Assembly (NCBI RefSeq): GCF_025642155.1
Contig: NZ_CP106798.1
Span: forward strand, 310,001-374,000
Length of the DNA stretch: 64,000 bases
Source of the DNA: Streptomyces sp. HUAS 15-9
GTDB taxonomy: Bacteria; Actinomycetota; Actinomycetes; Streptomycetales; Streptomycetaceae
Direction: 5' to 3'
In this document: in pieces, positions 28,007-37,443 of the stretch
How positions within the stretch are numbered: position 1 is the stretch's first letter
Layout of the letters: every line of letters begins with the position of its first letter
The notes under the pieces: generated by a model
Told to the model about the DNA's origin: nothing
Seen by the model: the letters and a program-made list of their open reading frames with translations, nothing else
Database searches by the model: none
Program-made: the position numbers and the translations under genes

Positions 28007-28195
28007 GTGAGCATCATCGTCAAGTTCTTCATGGCGTCCGAGTTGCGGGATGTCACCGTCTCGTGGGCCACGCAGCGCGCGGAGGACGGCGAGGTCATCG
28101 ACACGGAGATCGCCGAAGTGATCCTGAGCGATCTGGCCGCTCTCGTCAGCAGCGCCCGACGCCAGGGCCAGAAGGTCTACTGCTGGGTCGCGTAG
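28007..28195 (+). CDS. Small hypothetical protein
   Basis: A 62-residue protein from a GTG. It reads MSIIVKFFMASELRDVTVSW, then an acidic helix (EDGEVIDTEIAEVILSDLAAL), and ends KVYCWVA. The alternating strand-helix-strand look and sensible codon use suggest a real small protein. No family is recognised and the ribosome-binding site is weak. It sits between two terminated operons. Confidence 0.45.
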   Translation: MSIIVKFFMASELRDVTVSWATQRAEDGEVIDTEIAEVILSDLAALVSSARRQGQKVYCWVA

Positions 28196-28566
28196 GCGCT
28201 CACGTTCGGAGCCGGATCGCGACAGACGCCGCGGTAACGGCACCGAGCAAGAACACGACGACGGAACCCACCGTCTTCAGGTCCGCGAATTGCCGGACTC
28301 GTCGGCCCAGGCACGCCAGGATGTTGCCGTCATATCTCGACTCGGGCCAGGCCGCCGACCGTGTATTGACACCGGCTCCTCGGCCTGAAAGCCTCCATTC
28401 GTGAAATCTGACAACGTTGTCCCGAGGATGGCGACCAGACGTGCGACAACGTTGTCAAGACCGCACTGCTCTGCCCCGGAGCATTCCGAAGCTGCCGGCG
28501 GGCCGAACGAAGGAGTTCATCGATGAGTCAAGGCCGTGGCGGGCTCCGCACCGCGGAGTCCTGCTC
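28196..28566. other. Control region of the sugar importer operon
   Basis: About 370 bases without a gene. The right half holds two identical 12-base palindromes described separately. The left part (28200-28380) shows nothing recognisable. Confidence 0.5.
28410..28456 (+). promoter_or_regulatory. Two identical operator palindromes upstream of mmsA
   Basis: The perfect palindrome GACAACGTTGTC occurs at 28410-28421 and again at 28445-28456, 35 bases apart centre to centre. Sequences of this form (central CG, AACGTT core) are typical of LacI/GalR-family repressors, and the spacing of about three helix turns suits cooperative binding. The start codon of mmsA is 110 bases downstream. No regulator gene is adjacent, so the repressor is encoded elsewhere. 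Confidence 0.75.
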
Positions 28567-30126
28567 ATGACCCAGGCACCGCCCTTGCTGGAGATGCGCG
28601 GGATCACCAAGACGTTCCCCGGTGTCAAGGCGCTCGCCGACGTCAACCTGGTCGTGCGGGAGGGCGAGATCCACGCGCTCTGCGGGGAGAACGGCGCCGG
28701 CAAGTCCACGTTGATGAAGGTGCTGAGCGGCGTGCACCCGCACGGGAGCTACACCGGCGAGATCCGCTACCGGGGCGAGGAGGTCCGCTTCCAGGACATC
28801 CGGGCCAGTGAGCAGGCCGGCATCGCGATCATCCACCAGGAGCTGGCGCTGGTGCCCGGCATGTCGATCACCGAGAACATCTTCCTCGGCAACGAGCCGC
28901 GCAGACGCGGCGCGATCGACTGGAAGGCCGCCCAGCGCCGGGCGCTGGAGCTGATGGAGCGTGTCGGGCTCCGGGAGGACCCCGACACACTGATCAAGGA
29001 CATCGGCGTCGGCAAGCAGCAACTCGTGGAGATCGCCAAGGCGTTCGCGAAGGACGTACGACTGCTGATACTCGACGAGCCGACCGCGGCTCTCAACGAG
29101 ACCGACTCCCAGCACCTGCTCGATCTGCTGCGCGGCTTCCGGGAGCGGGGCATCACCTCGATCATCATCTCGCACAAGCTGAACGAGATCGAGGCGGTCG
29201 CCGACACCATCACGATCCTGCGCGACGGCCGCACCATCGAGAGCCTCGACGTCAAGGCCGACGGCGTCGACGAGGACCGTATCGTGCGCGGGATGGTCGG
29301 CCGTGAGCTCAGCAGCCGGTTCCCCGACCATGTGCCCGGCATCGGCGAGGTGTTCTTCGAGGTCCGCGACTGGACGGTACGGCACCCGAGTTCGGACGAC
29401 CGGCTCGTGTGCAAGGGCTCGTCCTTCAACGTCCGGCGCGGCGAGATCGTCGGCTTCGCCGGTCTGATGGGTGCGGGTCGTACCGAGCTCGCGATGAGCC
29501 TGTTCGGCCGTTCGTACGGCACTTACCTGTCCGGCCGGGTCTTCAAGGACGGCAAGGAGATCCAGCTGAAGTCGGTGGCGTCCGCCATCCGGCACGGCCT
29601 CGCCTATGTCAGTGAGGACCGCAAGTCGATCGGGCTCAATCTGCTGGACGACATCAAGACCTCGATGGTGTCCGCCAAGCTGTCGAAGATCGCCAGGCGC
29701 GGAGTCGTCGATCCGGTACGCGAACATCGCGTCGCCGAGGAGTACCGCGGGAGTCTGAGGATCAAGACCCCCGGCGTCGACGAGGGTGTCGTGAAGCTCT
29801 CCGGCGGCAATCAGCAGAAGGTCGTCCTGGCAAAGTGGATGTTCACCGATCCGGACCTTCTCATTCTCGACGAGCCGACCCGCGGCATCGACGTCGGCGC
29901 CAAGTACGAGATCTACGGGATCATCCAGCGGCTCGTCGGCCAGGGAAAGGGCGTCGTCGTCATCTCCTCGGAGCTGCCGGAGCTCATCGGTCTGTGCGAC
30001 CGCATCTACACGGTGTTCGAAGGCACCATCACCGGCGAGGTGGAGCGCCGTGATGCCGACCCGGAACTCCTGATGAAGCAGATGACCGCCACGAAGACCG
30101 CTACGAAGAAGAGCCCAACCTCATGA
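28567..30126 (+). CDS. mmsA: Multiple-monosaccharide ABC importer, ATP-binding protein
   Basis: A 519-residue protein with two fused ABC ATPase domains, as in xylose/ribose-type importers. The first domain has Walker [10 protein letters not shown] and [11 protein letters not shown]; the second has the altered loop [10 protein letters not shown], the signature [14 protein letters not shown] and [14 protein letters not shown]. Sequence character ([19 protein letters not shown]) fits MmsA/GguA. It energises uptake of monosaccharides such as xylose, arabinose or glucose. The start is the ATG at 28567, and the stop overlaps the permease start (ATGA). Two LacI-type operators lie upstream. Confidence 0.92.
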   Translation: MTQAPPLLEMRGITKTFPGVKALADVNLVVREGEIHALCGENGAGKSTLMKVLSGVHPHGSYTGEIRYRGEEVRFQDIRASEQAGIAIIHQELALVPGMSITENIFLGNEPRRRGAIDWKAAQRRALELMERVGLREDPDTLIKDIGVGKQQLVEIAKAFAKDVRLLILDEPTAALNETDSQHLLDLLRGFRERGITSIIISHKLNEIEAVADTITILRDGRTIESLDVKADGVDEDRIVRGMVGRELSSRFPDHVPGIGEVFFEVRDWTVRHPSSDDRLVCKGSSFNVRRGEIVGFAGLMGAGRTELAMSLFGRSYGTYLSGRVFKDGKEIQLKSVASAIRHGLAYVSEDRKSIGLNLLDDIKTSMVSAKLSKIARRGVVDPVREHRVAEEYRGSLRIKTPGVDEGVVKLSGGNQQKVVLAKWMFTDPDLLILDEPTRGIDVGAKYEIYGIIQRLVGQGKGVVVISSELPELIGLCDRIYTVFEGTITGEVERRDADPELLMKQMTATKTATKKSPTS

Positions 30127-31421
30127 GCCGAATAAAAGAGCTGCAGAAGAACCTCTTCGGAGGCACGACCTCCAACGCCCGCCAGTTCGGAATGATCTTC
30201 ACCCTCGTGGCGATCGTCCTGCTGTTCCAGATCTGGACCGGAGGCCTGACCCTGACCTCCGGCAACCTCATCGCGGTCGTCAGCCAGTACTCCTACATCC
30301 TGATCCTGGCCATCGGCATGCTGATGGTGATCGTCGCCGGGCACATCGACCTCTCGGTCGGCTCCGTCGCGGCATTCACCGGCATCGTCGTCGCCAAGGC
30401 GATGCAGGAGCACTCGCTTCCCTGGCCGGTGGGCATCCTGCTCGGCCTGCTCGTCGGCGCGCTGATCGGCGCCTGGCAGGGGTTCTGGGTCGCCTACGTG
30501 GGAGTGCCGGCGTTCATCGTGACCCTGGCCGGGATGATGCTGTTCCGCGGCGGCAACCAGTACATCGGCAACGCCGACACGGTGCCGGTTCCCGCCGGGT
30601 TCCGCAAGATCGGTGCCGGCTTCCTGCCCGAGGTGGGGCCGGACACCGGATACAACAACCTGACGCTGCTGCTCGGTCTGGCCGCCTGCGCCGGCATGGT
30701 GTGGCGCGAGTGGAGGGCACGTCAGACCCGGCGTGAGATGAAGGCGGACGTCGCGCCGCTGTGGATCACGGTGGTCCGTCTGGTCGTGATGCTGGGTGTC
30801 ATCGTCTTCGCCACACTGCGCTTCGCCGGCGGCCGTATCGGCACCAGCCTGCCGATCTCCGGCATCATCCTGATCGTCCTGGTGCTCGCGTACTCGTACT
30901 ACACCCGCAACACCATCGGCGGACGGCACATCTACGCCGTGGGCGGCAACGCCCGTGCGGCCGAACTGTCGGGCGTGAAGCTCAAGCGGGTCAACTTCCT
31001 CGTCATGATGAACATGTCCGTCCTGGCCGCCCTGGCCGGCATGATCTTCGTTGCGCGGTCCGCGGCTTCCGGCCCGCAGGACGGTCTGAGCTGGGAACTC
31101 GACGCCATCGCGGCCGTGTTCATCGGCGGTGCGGCGGTCACCGGTGGCCTCGGTACGATCAGCGGCTCGATCGTCGGTGGTCTCGTCATGGCTCTGCTCA
31201 ACAACGGTCTGCAACTGGAGGGCGTCGGCTCCGACATGGTCCAGATCATCAAGGGCCTGGTCCTCCTTCTCGCCGTCGCGTTCGACGTGTACAGCAAGCG
31301 TCAGGGACGTTTCTCGATCATCGGATCGCTCATGCGTCCGTTCCGGAAGGACGAGCCGGCCACCACGGTCGAACCACCGGCTCCGAGCTCCGATCCCGAC
31401 AAGGCTCCGGTCGCAGGCTGA
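30123..31421 (+). CDS. mmsB: Multiple-monosaccharide ABC importer, permease
   Basis: A 432-residue membrane protein with about ten hydrophobic segments. It contains the permease signature region [20 protein letters not shown], the cytoplasmic loop that contacts the ATPase, and [16 protein letters not shown] near residue 75. It fits the MmsB/GguB branch. The cytoplasmic insertion around residues 190-225 ([19 protein letters not shown]) is typical of the family. It overlaps mmsA by four bases and is followed 77 bases later by the binding protein. Confidence 0.92.
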   Translation: MSRIKELQKNLFGGTTSNARQFGMIFTLVAIVLLFQIWTGGLTLTSGNLIAVVSQYSYILILAIGMLMVIVAGHIDLSVGSVAAFTGIVVAKAMQEHSLPWPVGILLGLLVGALIGAWQGFWVAYVGVPAFIVTLAGMMLFRGGNQYIGNADTVPVPAGFRKIGAGFLPEVGPDTGYNNLTLLLGLAACAGMVWREWRARQTRREMKADVAPLWITVVRLVVMLGVIVFATLRFAGGRIGTSLPISGIILIVLVLAYSYYTRNTIGGRHIYAVGGNARAAELSGVKLKRVNFLVMMNMSVLAALAGMIFVARSAASGPQDGLSWELDAIAAVFIGGAAVTGGLGTISGSIVGGLVMALLNNGLQLEGVGSDMVQIIKGLVLLLAVAFDVYSKRQGRFSIIGSLMRPFRKDEPATTVEPPAPSSDPDKAPVAG

Positions 31422-31498
31422 CCGTCAGGCCGCCACCGAGGGCGCCGGACACCACGGCGCCCGACCTCCGCACCACTGCAAGAAGGGCTCATCTCACC

Positions 31499-32608
31499 AT
31501 GCGCAGAATCATCACCAGAGGCATCGCCGCGGTCGGCGCCGTCGCACTGCTCGCCCTGGGCACGGCATGCTCCAACGAGCGTGAGGGCTCCGGCAGCTCC
31601 GGTGGCAAGGACGCCAAGGGCTTCGCGCAGGACTCCCTCATCGGTGTCGCGCTTCCGGCCAAGACGTCGGAGAACTGGGTGCTCGCCGGTGACCTGTTCA
31701 CCGACGGCCTCAAGAAGGCAGGCTTCAAGGCCGACGTGCAGTACGCGGGCGCCTCGACCACCGTCGCCGATCAGCAGTCGCAGATATCCTCCATGGTCAC
31801 CAAGGGCGCGAAGGTGATCGTCATCGGAGCGACCGACGCCTCGCAGCTCGCCACTCAGGTCGCGCAGGCCAAGCAGGCCGGAGCGACCGTCATCGCCTAC
31901 GACCGGCTCATCACCAACACCCCCGACGTCGACTACTACGTCGCGTTCGACAACTTCAAGGTCGGCGAGCTGCAGGGACAGGCCCTCGTCGACGGCATGA
32001 AGGCGAAGAAGCCGAAGGGGCCGTGGACGATCGAGTTGTTCTCCGGGTCGCCGGACGACAACAACTCCAAGGTCTTCTTCGACGGTGCGATGAGCGTGCT
32101 CAAGCCCTACATCGACAAGGGCGACATCGTTGTCGGATCGGGGCAGAAGGACATCAAGCAGACCGCGATCCAGGGCTGGAAGGCCGAGAACGCGCAGCAG
32201 CGCATGGACTCGCTGCTGACCTCGACCTACAACGGCGGCAAGAAGCTCGACGGCGTGCTGTCGCCGAACGACACCCTCGCCCGCGCGATCATCACCTCGG
32301 TGAAGGGCGCCGGCAAGCCGGTCCCGGTCGTCACGGGTCAGGACTCCGAGGTCGAGTCGGTCAAGTCGATCATGGCCGGTGAACAGTACTCGACCATCAA
32401 CAAGGACACCCGCAAGCTCGTCGCCGAGACCGTCGACATGGTCAAGTCCCTGCAGAAGGGCGACAAGCCGAAGATCAACGACACCAAGTCGTACAACAAC
32501 GGCTCCAAGGTCGTCCCGGCCTACCTGCTCCCGCCGGTCATCGTGACCAAGAAGAACGCGGCCGAGGCCTACGCCAACGACCCCAAGTTGGCTCCCCTCA
32601 CCAAGTAG
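31499..32608 (+). CDS. chvE: Multiple-monosaccharide binding lipoprotein
   Basis: A 369-residue periplasmic-binding-protein-like lipoprotein. Residues 1-24 form a lipoprotein signal peptide with the lipobox ALGTAC. The mature part has the type I sugar-binding fold: DSLIGVALPAKTSENWVLAG, VIAYDRLITNTPDVDYYVAFD, VLSPNDTLARAIITSVKG and PVVTGQDSEVES. This matches ChvE-like proteins. AGAAGGG lies ten bases before the ATG at 31499. It is the third gene of the importer operon and is followed by a hairpin terminator. Confidence 0.92.
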   Translation: MRRIITRGIAAVGAVALLALGTACSNEREGSGSSGGKDAKGFAQDSLIGVALPAKTSENWVLAGDLFTDGLKKAGFKADVQYAGASTTVADQQSQISSMVTKGAKVIVIGATDASQLATQVAQAKQAGATVIAYDRLITNTPDVDYYVAFDNFKVGELQGQALVDGMKAKKPKGPWTIELFSGSPDDNNSKVFFDGAMSVLKPYIDKGDIVVGSGQKDIKQTAIQGWKAENAQQRMDSLLTSTYNGGKKLDGVLSPNDTLARAIITSVKGAGKPVPVVTGQDSEVESVKSIMAGEQYSTINKDTRKLVAETVDMVKSLQKGDKPKINDTKSYNNGSKVVPAYLLPPVIVTKKNAAEAYANDPKLAPLTK

Positions 32609-32627
32609 CCGCGGGGGCCGACGCCCG

Positions 32628-32660
32628 AACGCGCCCCGGAGCACGGATCCGGGGCGCGTT
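32628..32660 (+). terminator. Hairpin terminator of the sugar importer operon
   Basis: Twelve-base arms AACGCGCCCCGG and CCGGGGCGCGTT around a nine-base loop, 20 bases after the chvE stop, followed by GTCAC rather than a T run. It lies between convergent genes and may serve both directions. Confidence 0.75.
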
Positions 32661-32704
32661 GTCACATGCCGCCCTGCTCATACACCGAGGACGACAGGGC
32701 CAGG

Positions 32705-33226
32705 TCAGTACGCGGAGTTGACGTTGTCGATGGAACCGTAGCGCTGCGCGGCGTAGTTGGCGGCGGCGGTGATGTTGGCCACCGGGTCGGTGACGTTCTG
32801 GGCGGTGCCGGCGACGTGGTAGGCGTTGAAGGTGGGTTCGATCACCTGCAGGAGGCCCTTGGACGGGGTGCCGTTCTGCGCGTTGACGTCCCAGTTGTTC
32901 TGGGCGCTGGGGTTGCCGCCGGACTCACGCATGATGTTGCGGTGCAGGCCGTCGTAGCTGCCGGGGATGCCCTTCTCCTTCATGATGGCCAGCGACTGCT
33001 TGATCCAGCCGTCGAGGTTCCCCGCGGTGCCGGTGCCGCCCTTGGGGTCGGTGTTGCTGTTGCCGGAGGGAGCCGTGACGCTGTGGGCGGACTGCGGCGC
33101 TTCGGCGGCCTGCGCGGAGGCCGGCATCAGCGTGAGGGCAGCGGCTGCGGCGCCGGTGGTGGCGAGGCCGGTCAGGGCGAGAGTGCGCAGGCGGGCAAGG
33201 CGGCGGGGGGCGGTGATCGCGGTCAT
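32705..33226 (-). CDS. Secreted transglycosylase SLT-domain protein
   Basis: A 173-residue exported protein that should cleave peptidoglycan glycan strands. Residues 1-41 are a signal peptide (twin-Arg-poor, basic start, Ala-rich core ending ASAQA). After a linker of Ser/Gly/Thr the SLT domain has IMRESGGNPSAQNNWD with the catalytic Glu, GTPSKGLLQVIEPTF and ITAAANYAAQRYGSI. This compact form is common in Streptomyces and acts in growth and spore germination. I looked for a cyclic-di-AMP riboswitch upstream but could not recognise one. Confidence 0.9.
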   Translation of the reverse strand: MTAITAPRRLARLRTLALTGLATTGAAAAALTLMPASAQAAEAPQSAHSVTAPSGNSNTDPKGGTGTAGNLDGWIKQSLAIMKEKGIPGSYDGLHRNIMRESGGNPSAQNNWDVNAQNGTPSKGLLQVIEPTFNAYHVAGTAQNVTDPVANITAAANYAAQRYGSIDNVNSAY

Positions 33227-33666
33227 GGGAAGGGACTCTCCTGTGGGACGTCTTAGAGGCGCCGGCCGTATCGGTCGCGGCCTGTAGGGCGTCGGGGCGA
33301 GGGCCCCGTGCTGCCGGGCGAGTGCGGGCGGGCCCGGCGGTGTACGTCCGGTCCGTCCCGCTGCTTGCGGCGACGACAGACATGGTTAGCGGCGGGCGGA
33401 AGCGGGCGCAAGAATGTGACTTACTACCCGGGTAAGGAGGAATGTCTTAAATCTGCCATTCTGGCGGCTTTATGTACTGCTCACGGCGGGGTGACTCTAC
33501 GATGCCGGGTAGGACGTGATCTGGCTCCTATGGGTGGCATCACGTTCCACGCCCTCCTCCGGCTCTCTCCAGGGCCCTGGCAGGGGCAGCCCGAGAGCGC
33601 CGACCGCGTCACAGTGCGCCACGGCAGTATCACCAACCGCATCGGTGACGTATTCAGGGGCTGCGT
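33227..33666. other. Long leader/intergenic region
   Basis: About 440 bases between the SLT gene and the asparaginase gene, both on the minus strand. It contains the palindrome TTACCCGGGTA-like core at about 33425-33440 inside an AT-richer patch, a likely promoter area for the SLT gene. A long untranslated leader is plausible given the distance. No gene is supported. Confidence 0.4.
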
Positions 33667-34659
33667 TCAGCCGTGCTCAGCGAACGCTGCGATGATCGCC
33701 TCGCGATCGGCGCCGCCGGCCAGCATGAGCCGGAGGAGGATGCGGGCCTTGTAAGGGTCGAGAAGGCCGCCGTTGATGAGGCCGCGGCGTTGCAGGTCCG
33801 TCTCCGATCCGATGGCGCCGTAGGTGTGCCGCAGTACGGATCCGCCGCCGGTGCGGGAGGTGAGCACAACGGGCATGCGTTCGGCGAGAGTTCCCAGGAG
33901 ATCGGCGAGTTTGCTCGGTACATGGCCGACGCCGAAGCCGGCGACGACCAGGCCCTGACTCGCCCCGGCGACGGCAGTGACGACGTCCGCGTCCTCGTCG
34001 AGGGTGACGGTGTGCAACGCGACTCGGGTCTTGTCCAGCGCTTCAGGCCGCGGATACGGCGCGCAGCGGCGTGCCGGCGCCGTCAGTACTCGGACCTGGC
34101 CTTCGATGACGTGACCGATCGGGCCGGTGTTGGGCGAGGCGAACGTGGCGGTACTGGTGCTGTGGGTCTTGCGCACCCAGCGGGCGGCGTGGATCTCGTC
34201 GTTGAAGACGACCAGTGCTCCCAGGCCGTGGCTCGCGGGAGAGGCGGCGGTACGGGCGGCGGCGAGCAGGTTCGCGGGGCCGTCGTGTCCCGCGAGTGTC
34301 GGGTTGCGCATGGCCCCGGTCAGGACGAACGGCTCGGCGTGCGGCCAGACCAGGTCGATGAGGAACGCGGTCTCTTCCAGAGTGTCGGTCCCCTGGGTGA
34401 CCACCACCCCGCAAGCCCCGGCCCGCACCGCCCGTGACGCGGCTTCCACCAGGGCCAGGACGTGCGCGAACGTCAGATCCGCGCTGGGGACTGCCTCGAT
34501 GTCGTGGATGTCCAGGGGCGTTCCGAGCCGGTCGAGCCCGGGCACGGCCGCGGCGAGGTCGGCGCCGTTCAACCGGCTGACCACCGGTCCGCTTTCGACG
34601 CCCCGCGTGTGGCTCGTCATCGATATCGTGCCGCCGAGCGTGAACAGCGCGACGCCCAT
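33667..34659 (-). CDS. L-asparaginase
   Basis: The enzyme hydrolyses L-asparagine to aspartate and ammonia. This 330-residue protein has both signature regions: TLGGTIS at residues 7-13 with the nucleophilic Thr, and VTQGTDTLEETAFLIDL near residue 87 with the Thr-Asp pair. GAMRNPTLAGHDGPANL and the C-terminal TSRTGGGSVL also fit. There is no signal peptide, so it is probably cytoplasmic (type I-like). It appears to be a single-gene unit; the 5' side borders a remnant region. Confidence 0.9.
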   Translation of the reverse strand: MGVALFTLGGTISMTSHTRGVESGPVVSRLNGADLAAAVPGLDRLGTPLDIHDIEAVPSADLTFAHVLALVEAASRAVRAGACGVVVTQGTDTLEETAFLIDLVWPHAEPFVLTGAMRNPTLAGHDGPANLLAAARTAASPASHGLGALVVFNDEIHAARWVRKTHSTSTATFASPNTGPIGHVIEGQVRVLTAPARRCAPYPRPEALDKTRVALHTVTLDEDADVVTAVAGASQGLVVAGFGVGHVPSKLADLLGTLAERMPVVLTSRTGGGSVLRHTYGAIGSETDLQRRGLINGGLLDPYKARILLRLMLAGGADREAIIAAFAEHG

Positions 34660-34748
34660 ACCCCTGTGCCTTCCGCTCGCATGCGGGCAATGGCTGATCC
34701 CTGCCCTCGGCAGCCTATCGGGACCCTCCGCGGCCTATCGAGAGGGGA

Positions 34749-35120
34749 TCACGTCTGTCGATCTTGCGACAGAACGTCAGGCGTTCCCTCACCGCGGGCC
34801 GTGCCGGTGTCACGGTCGCCGGCCAGCCGTAGGGCCGCGATCCCGGCCGTGATACCGAAGGTGAGAGCGGCCGGGACGCCGTCGCCGAGGTCCTAGAACA
34901 TATGCACGGGGCCCCATACGGTGCCGGTGTCGTCCATCGCCATGTGCAGCACTTGACTCGCGAGCAGACCCAGCACGGTTGCGCAGAGCGCGCCTGCCGC
35001 CATCGTCGGCGCCGTGGTCCGGATGAAGCAGGCCGGGCAGCAGTCGCAGTGCCCACCACACCACGGCCAGCGTGACCACGTCGGCGACCCGGTACAGCAG
35101 CCGGTCGCCGAGCGGCAGGG
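34749..35120 (-). pseudogene. Membrane protein remnant
   Basis: Fragments of a small membrane protein read on the minus strand. LGDRLLYRVADVVTLAVVWW and ALRLLPGLLHP come first, then after a frame change TMAAGALCATVLGLLASQVL and MAMDDTGTVWGPVHMF. A TAG at 34895-34893 follows, and in the same frame DLGDGVPAALTFGITAGIAA. Three hydrophobic segments, one frameshift near 35015-35030 and one in-frame stop can be seen. Family unknown. Its upstream end runs directly into the FMN reductase remnant on the other strand, near 35120. Confidence 0.5.
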
Positions 35121-35733
35121 TCGACGCCCTGCGGGCCGATTCGGCCAACGCCCGCCTCGCCTCCCCATTGGCCCGGCTCATCTCCGACACCGGCGCCACC
35201 GTCGACCTCGCCGCCATGCGCGACTTCGACATGCCCCTGTACGGCGGCGACATGGAAGCCACCGAAGGGCTGCCGCCCGGCGCCCTCGCCCGGCGCGAGC
35301 GGCTCGAGAAGAGCGACTCCGTCGTCATCTCCTCGCCGGAGTACAACGCCTCCCTGCCGGGAGTGCTGAAGAACGCGCTCGACTGGGTCTCACGTGTCCG
35401 GCCGCAGCCGTTCAAGACCAAGCACGCGATGCTCGTCCCGCCTCTCCGTCCCTGGTCGGCGGGAACCGCGGGCTGTGGGCCCTGAGGATTCCCCTGGAAC
35501 ACCTGGGCACCCGCGTCTACCCGGACATGTTCAGCCTGGCCGACAGCTACCAGGCATTCGCCGAGGACGGAACGCCGGCCGACCCGGGGCTGCAGCAACG
35601 TCTCACCGAGACGGTGTCGGGATTCCCCAGCCTCGTCGAAGCGGACGTGCGCTACGTCTGCCTGGAACGCCGGTGGCACGAGTTCCTGGGAGACCGCACC
35701 GAGGCAGCCGTCACCCAACGAGCCGAGGTGTGA
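35119..35733 (+). pseudogene. NADPH-dependent FMN reductase, 5'-truncated and frameshifted
   Basis: The flavodoxin-like NADPH-dependent FMN reductase family is recognised from LRADSANARLASPLARLI, then FDMPLYGGDMEATEGLP, SVVISSPEYNASLPGVLKNA and LDWVSRVRPQPF. The true N-terminus with the usual ISGSxR phosphate loop is missing; the sequence before LRADS belongs to the membrane protein remnant. Near 35437 one base is missing: one extra base links KHAMLV to ASPSLVGGNRGLWALRIPL, after which the frame runs to RTEAAVTQRAEV. Both lesions indicate a dead gene. Confidence 0.7.
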
Positions 35734-35747
35734 CCCGACGGGGGTTG

Positions 35748-37385
35748 TCACCGCCGGTCGGTTCCCACCCGCGGCAACGGGTCAAGAAGTACACCCGGGT
35801 TCAGGATCCCCGCCGGGTCGAGGGCCCCTTTCGCGGCACGAAGTGCGAGAGCGAACGGCTCCGGACGCTGGCGGTCGTAGCCCGGCCGGTGGTCGCGGCC
35901 GACCGCGTGATGGTGGGTGACGGTCGCGCCCAGGTTGCCGAGGATCTCCATGGCGGCTGACTTGATCCGGTCCCACATCGCGACTTCCTCACCGCGCCGC
36001 CCCGGTGCTATTACGGTGAAGTAGGGCGCCGGCCCGTCCGGATAGACGTGGGTGAAGCGGCAGTTGATCGTGCCCTCGTGGCCCGTCACCTCTTTGACGA
36101 CGTCGGCCAGTTGCCCGCGCACCGACTCGTACAACTGCGGCACACGGTCCCAGGTGCACGCTGTCTCGAACGTCTCGGTGACCACACTCATCCGGGCGAG
36201 CGCATCGCGGAGGTGCGGCATTCTCAGAAACGCCGAACGCCATGTGTTCGCTGCGGCGTCCGCCGAGCCCGGCACTGTCGGGGTGGGCGAGCCACCGTGG
36301 TCGCGGGCCAGGGTGACGAGCTCCGCCAGGCGTCCCCCGACAGGGACATGGGCCGATTCCACGCCGAGGACGAGCGCACTGTGGCCGTCCCGTGCGACAC
36401 CGGCCAGGGCGGCCTCCCCGGGGTCGAGCAACCGGCAGTTGGCCGGGTGCAGACCTGACTGCGCGATGGCTCGTACGGCGTCCATGGCTTGATGGACGTC
36501 GTCGAAGAGCACCGTGGCCGACGCCTTGTGACGCGGCCGCTCCTGAAGTCGCATCCAGGCCTCGGTGATGACACCGAGCGTGCCCTCGGAGCCCAAAAAC
36601 AGCCGGTCGGGAGACGGACCGGCTCCCGAACCGGGCAGGCGCAGCGACTGATTGACCCCGACAGGCGTGACCACGCGCAGCGACTCCACGAGGTCGTCGA
36701 TGTGGGTGTACAGCGTGGCATAGTGGCCGCCGGCCCGTGTCGCGAGCCAGCCACCCAGGGTGGAGAACTCAAAGCTCTGCGGGAAGTGGCGCAGAGTGAG
36801 TCCGTGCGGCCGCAGTTGGGCCTCCAGACCGGGGCCGAGGGCGCCGGCCTGGATCCGGGCGGCCCGGCTGATCCGGTCGATCTCCAGCACCTGGTCGAGG
36901 GAGGAGAGATCCAGGGACACCACAGCGCGATGCCGGTCCGCGCGGTACTCGACTCCGCCGACGACCGAACTTCCCGCACCGTAGGGCACGACGGCCACGT
37001 GCGCGTGCGCCGCCCAGTCGAGGATGTCGATGACCTCCTGCTCGCTTCGGGGGCGGGCGACCAGGTCGGGCGCTGCCGCGAGGTCGCCGTTCAGGGCGCG
37101 GATCACGTCGCGGTACGCCTTGCCGTACGTGTGCGAGGCCCGTTCCCGGGGCGCGGACGACATCACGGGGGCGAGTGCGCGGGGCGGATCGATACGCACC
37201 TTCGGGAGTGCGAGGGCGCAGACATCGGGCACGGGCAGCGGACTCTGTGCCGCACCGGGAACCAGTGATCCGAGGGCGACGCAGTCCGCGTCGGGCAGTG
37301 CCTGGTCCGCGGCTCCCCAGCCCCACCAGGAGCGGAGCGGGGACGAGTCATGGGTGGACGCGGGTGGTGCGCTTCGGTCGTCCAT
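35748..37385 (-). CDS. FAD-binding oxidase, alkyldihydroxyacetonephosphate-synthase-like
   Basis: A 545-residue flavoprotein of the VAO/PCMH family. The FAD-binding half shows VVPYGAGSSVVGGVEY, FPQSFEFSTLGGWLATRAGG and DRLFLGSEGTLGVITEAW. The C-terminal part contains the His-rich THHHAVGRDHRPGY and ILNPGVLL, typical of alkyl-DHAP synthase-like and D-2-hydroxyacid oxidases. AGGAGTC lies before the ATG at 37385. The gene is divergent from a TetR gene with a shared operator region, so TetR probably controls it. Substrate unknown; ether lipid synthesis or hydroxyacid oxidation are both possible. Confidence 0.87.
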   Translation of the reverse strand: MDDRSAPPASTHDSSPLRSWWGWGAADQALPDADCVALGSLVPGAAQSPLPVPDVCALALPKVRIDPPRALAPVMSSAPRERASHTYGKAYRDVIRALNGDLAAAPDLVARPRSEQEVIDILDWAAHAHVAVVPYGAGSSVVGGVEYRADRHRAVVSLDLSSLDQVLEIDRISRAARIQAGALGPGLEAQLRPHGLTLRHFPQSFEFSTLGGWLATRAGGHYATLYTHIDDLVESLRVVTPVGVNQSLRLPGSGAGPSPDRLFLGSEGTLGVITEAWMRLQERPRHKASATVLFDDVHQAMDAVRAIAQSGLHPANCRLLDPGEAALAGVARDGHSALVLGVESAHVPVGGRLAELVTLARDHGGSPTPTVPGSADAAANTWRSAFLRMPHLRDALARMSVVTETFETACTWDRVPQLYESVRGQLADVVKEVTGHEGTINCRFTHVYPDGPAPYFTVIAPGRRGEEVAMWDRIKSAAMEILGNLGATVTHHHAVGRDHRPGYDRQRPEPFALALRAAKGALDPAGILNPGVLLDPLPRVGTDRR

Positions 37386-37399
37386 ATGAATTGACTCCT

Positions 37400-37427
37400 C
37401 GGTAATTTACCGTTCGGTAATTTCCGT
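37400..37427. promoter_or_regulatory. TetR operator between the FAD oxidase and tetR genes
   Basis: Two direct copies, CGGTAATTTACCGT at 37400-37413 and CGGTAATTTCCGT at 37415-37427, overlap two palindromes (CGGTAA-T-TTACCG and TTACCG-TT-CGGTAA). They lie between divergent start codons only 58 bases apart and cover the space where both promoters must be. This is the expected place for autoregulation by the neighbouring TetR protein. Confidence 0.7.
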
Positions 37428-37443
37428 AACGTATAGTCCGCGC

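Noticed and set aside
33227..33500. Cyclic-di-AMP (ydaO) riboswitch upstream of the SLT gene
   Set aside because: Such leaders are common before cell-wall lytic genes in Streptomyces, but I could not find the conserved core elements by eye.
35014..35733. Continuous 239-codon plus-strand gene
   Set aside because: Its first half is out of frame with the FMN reductase sequence; only the last third is genuine, so the locus is a frameshifted pseudogene.
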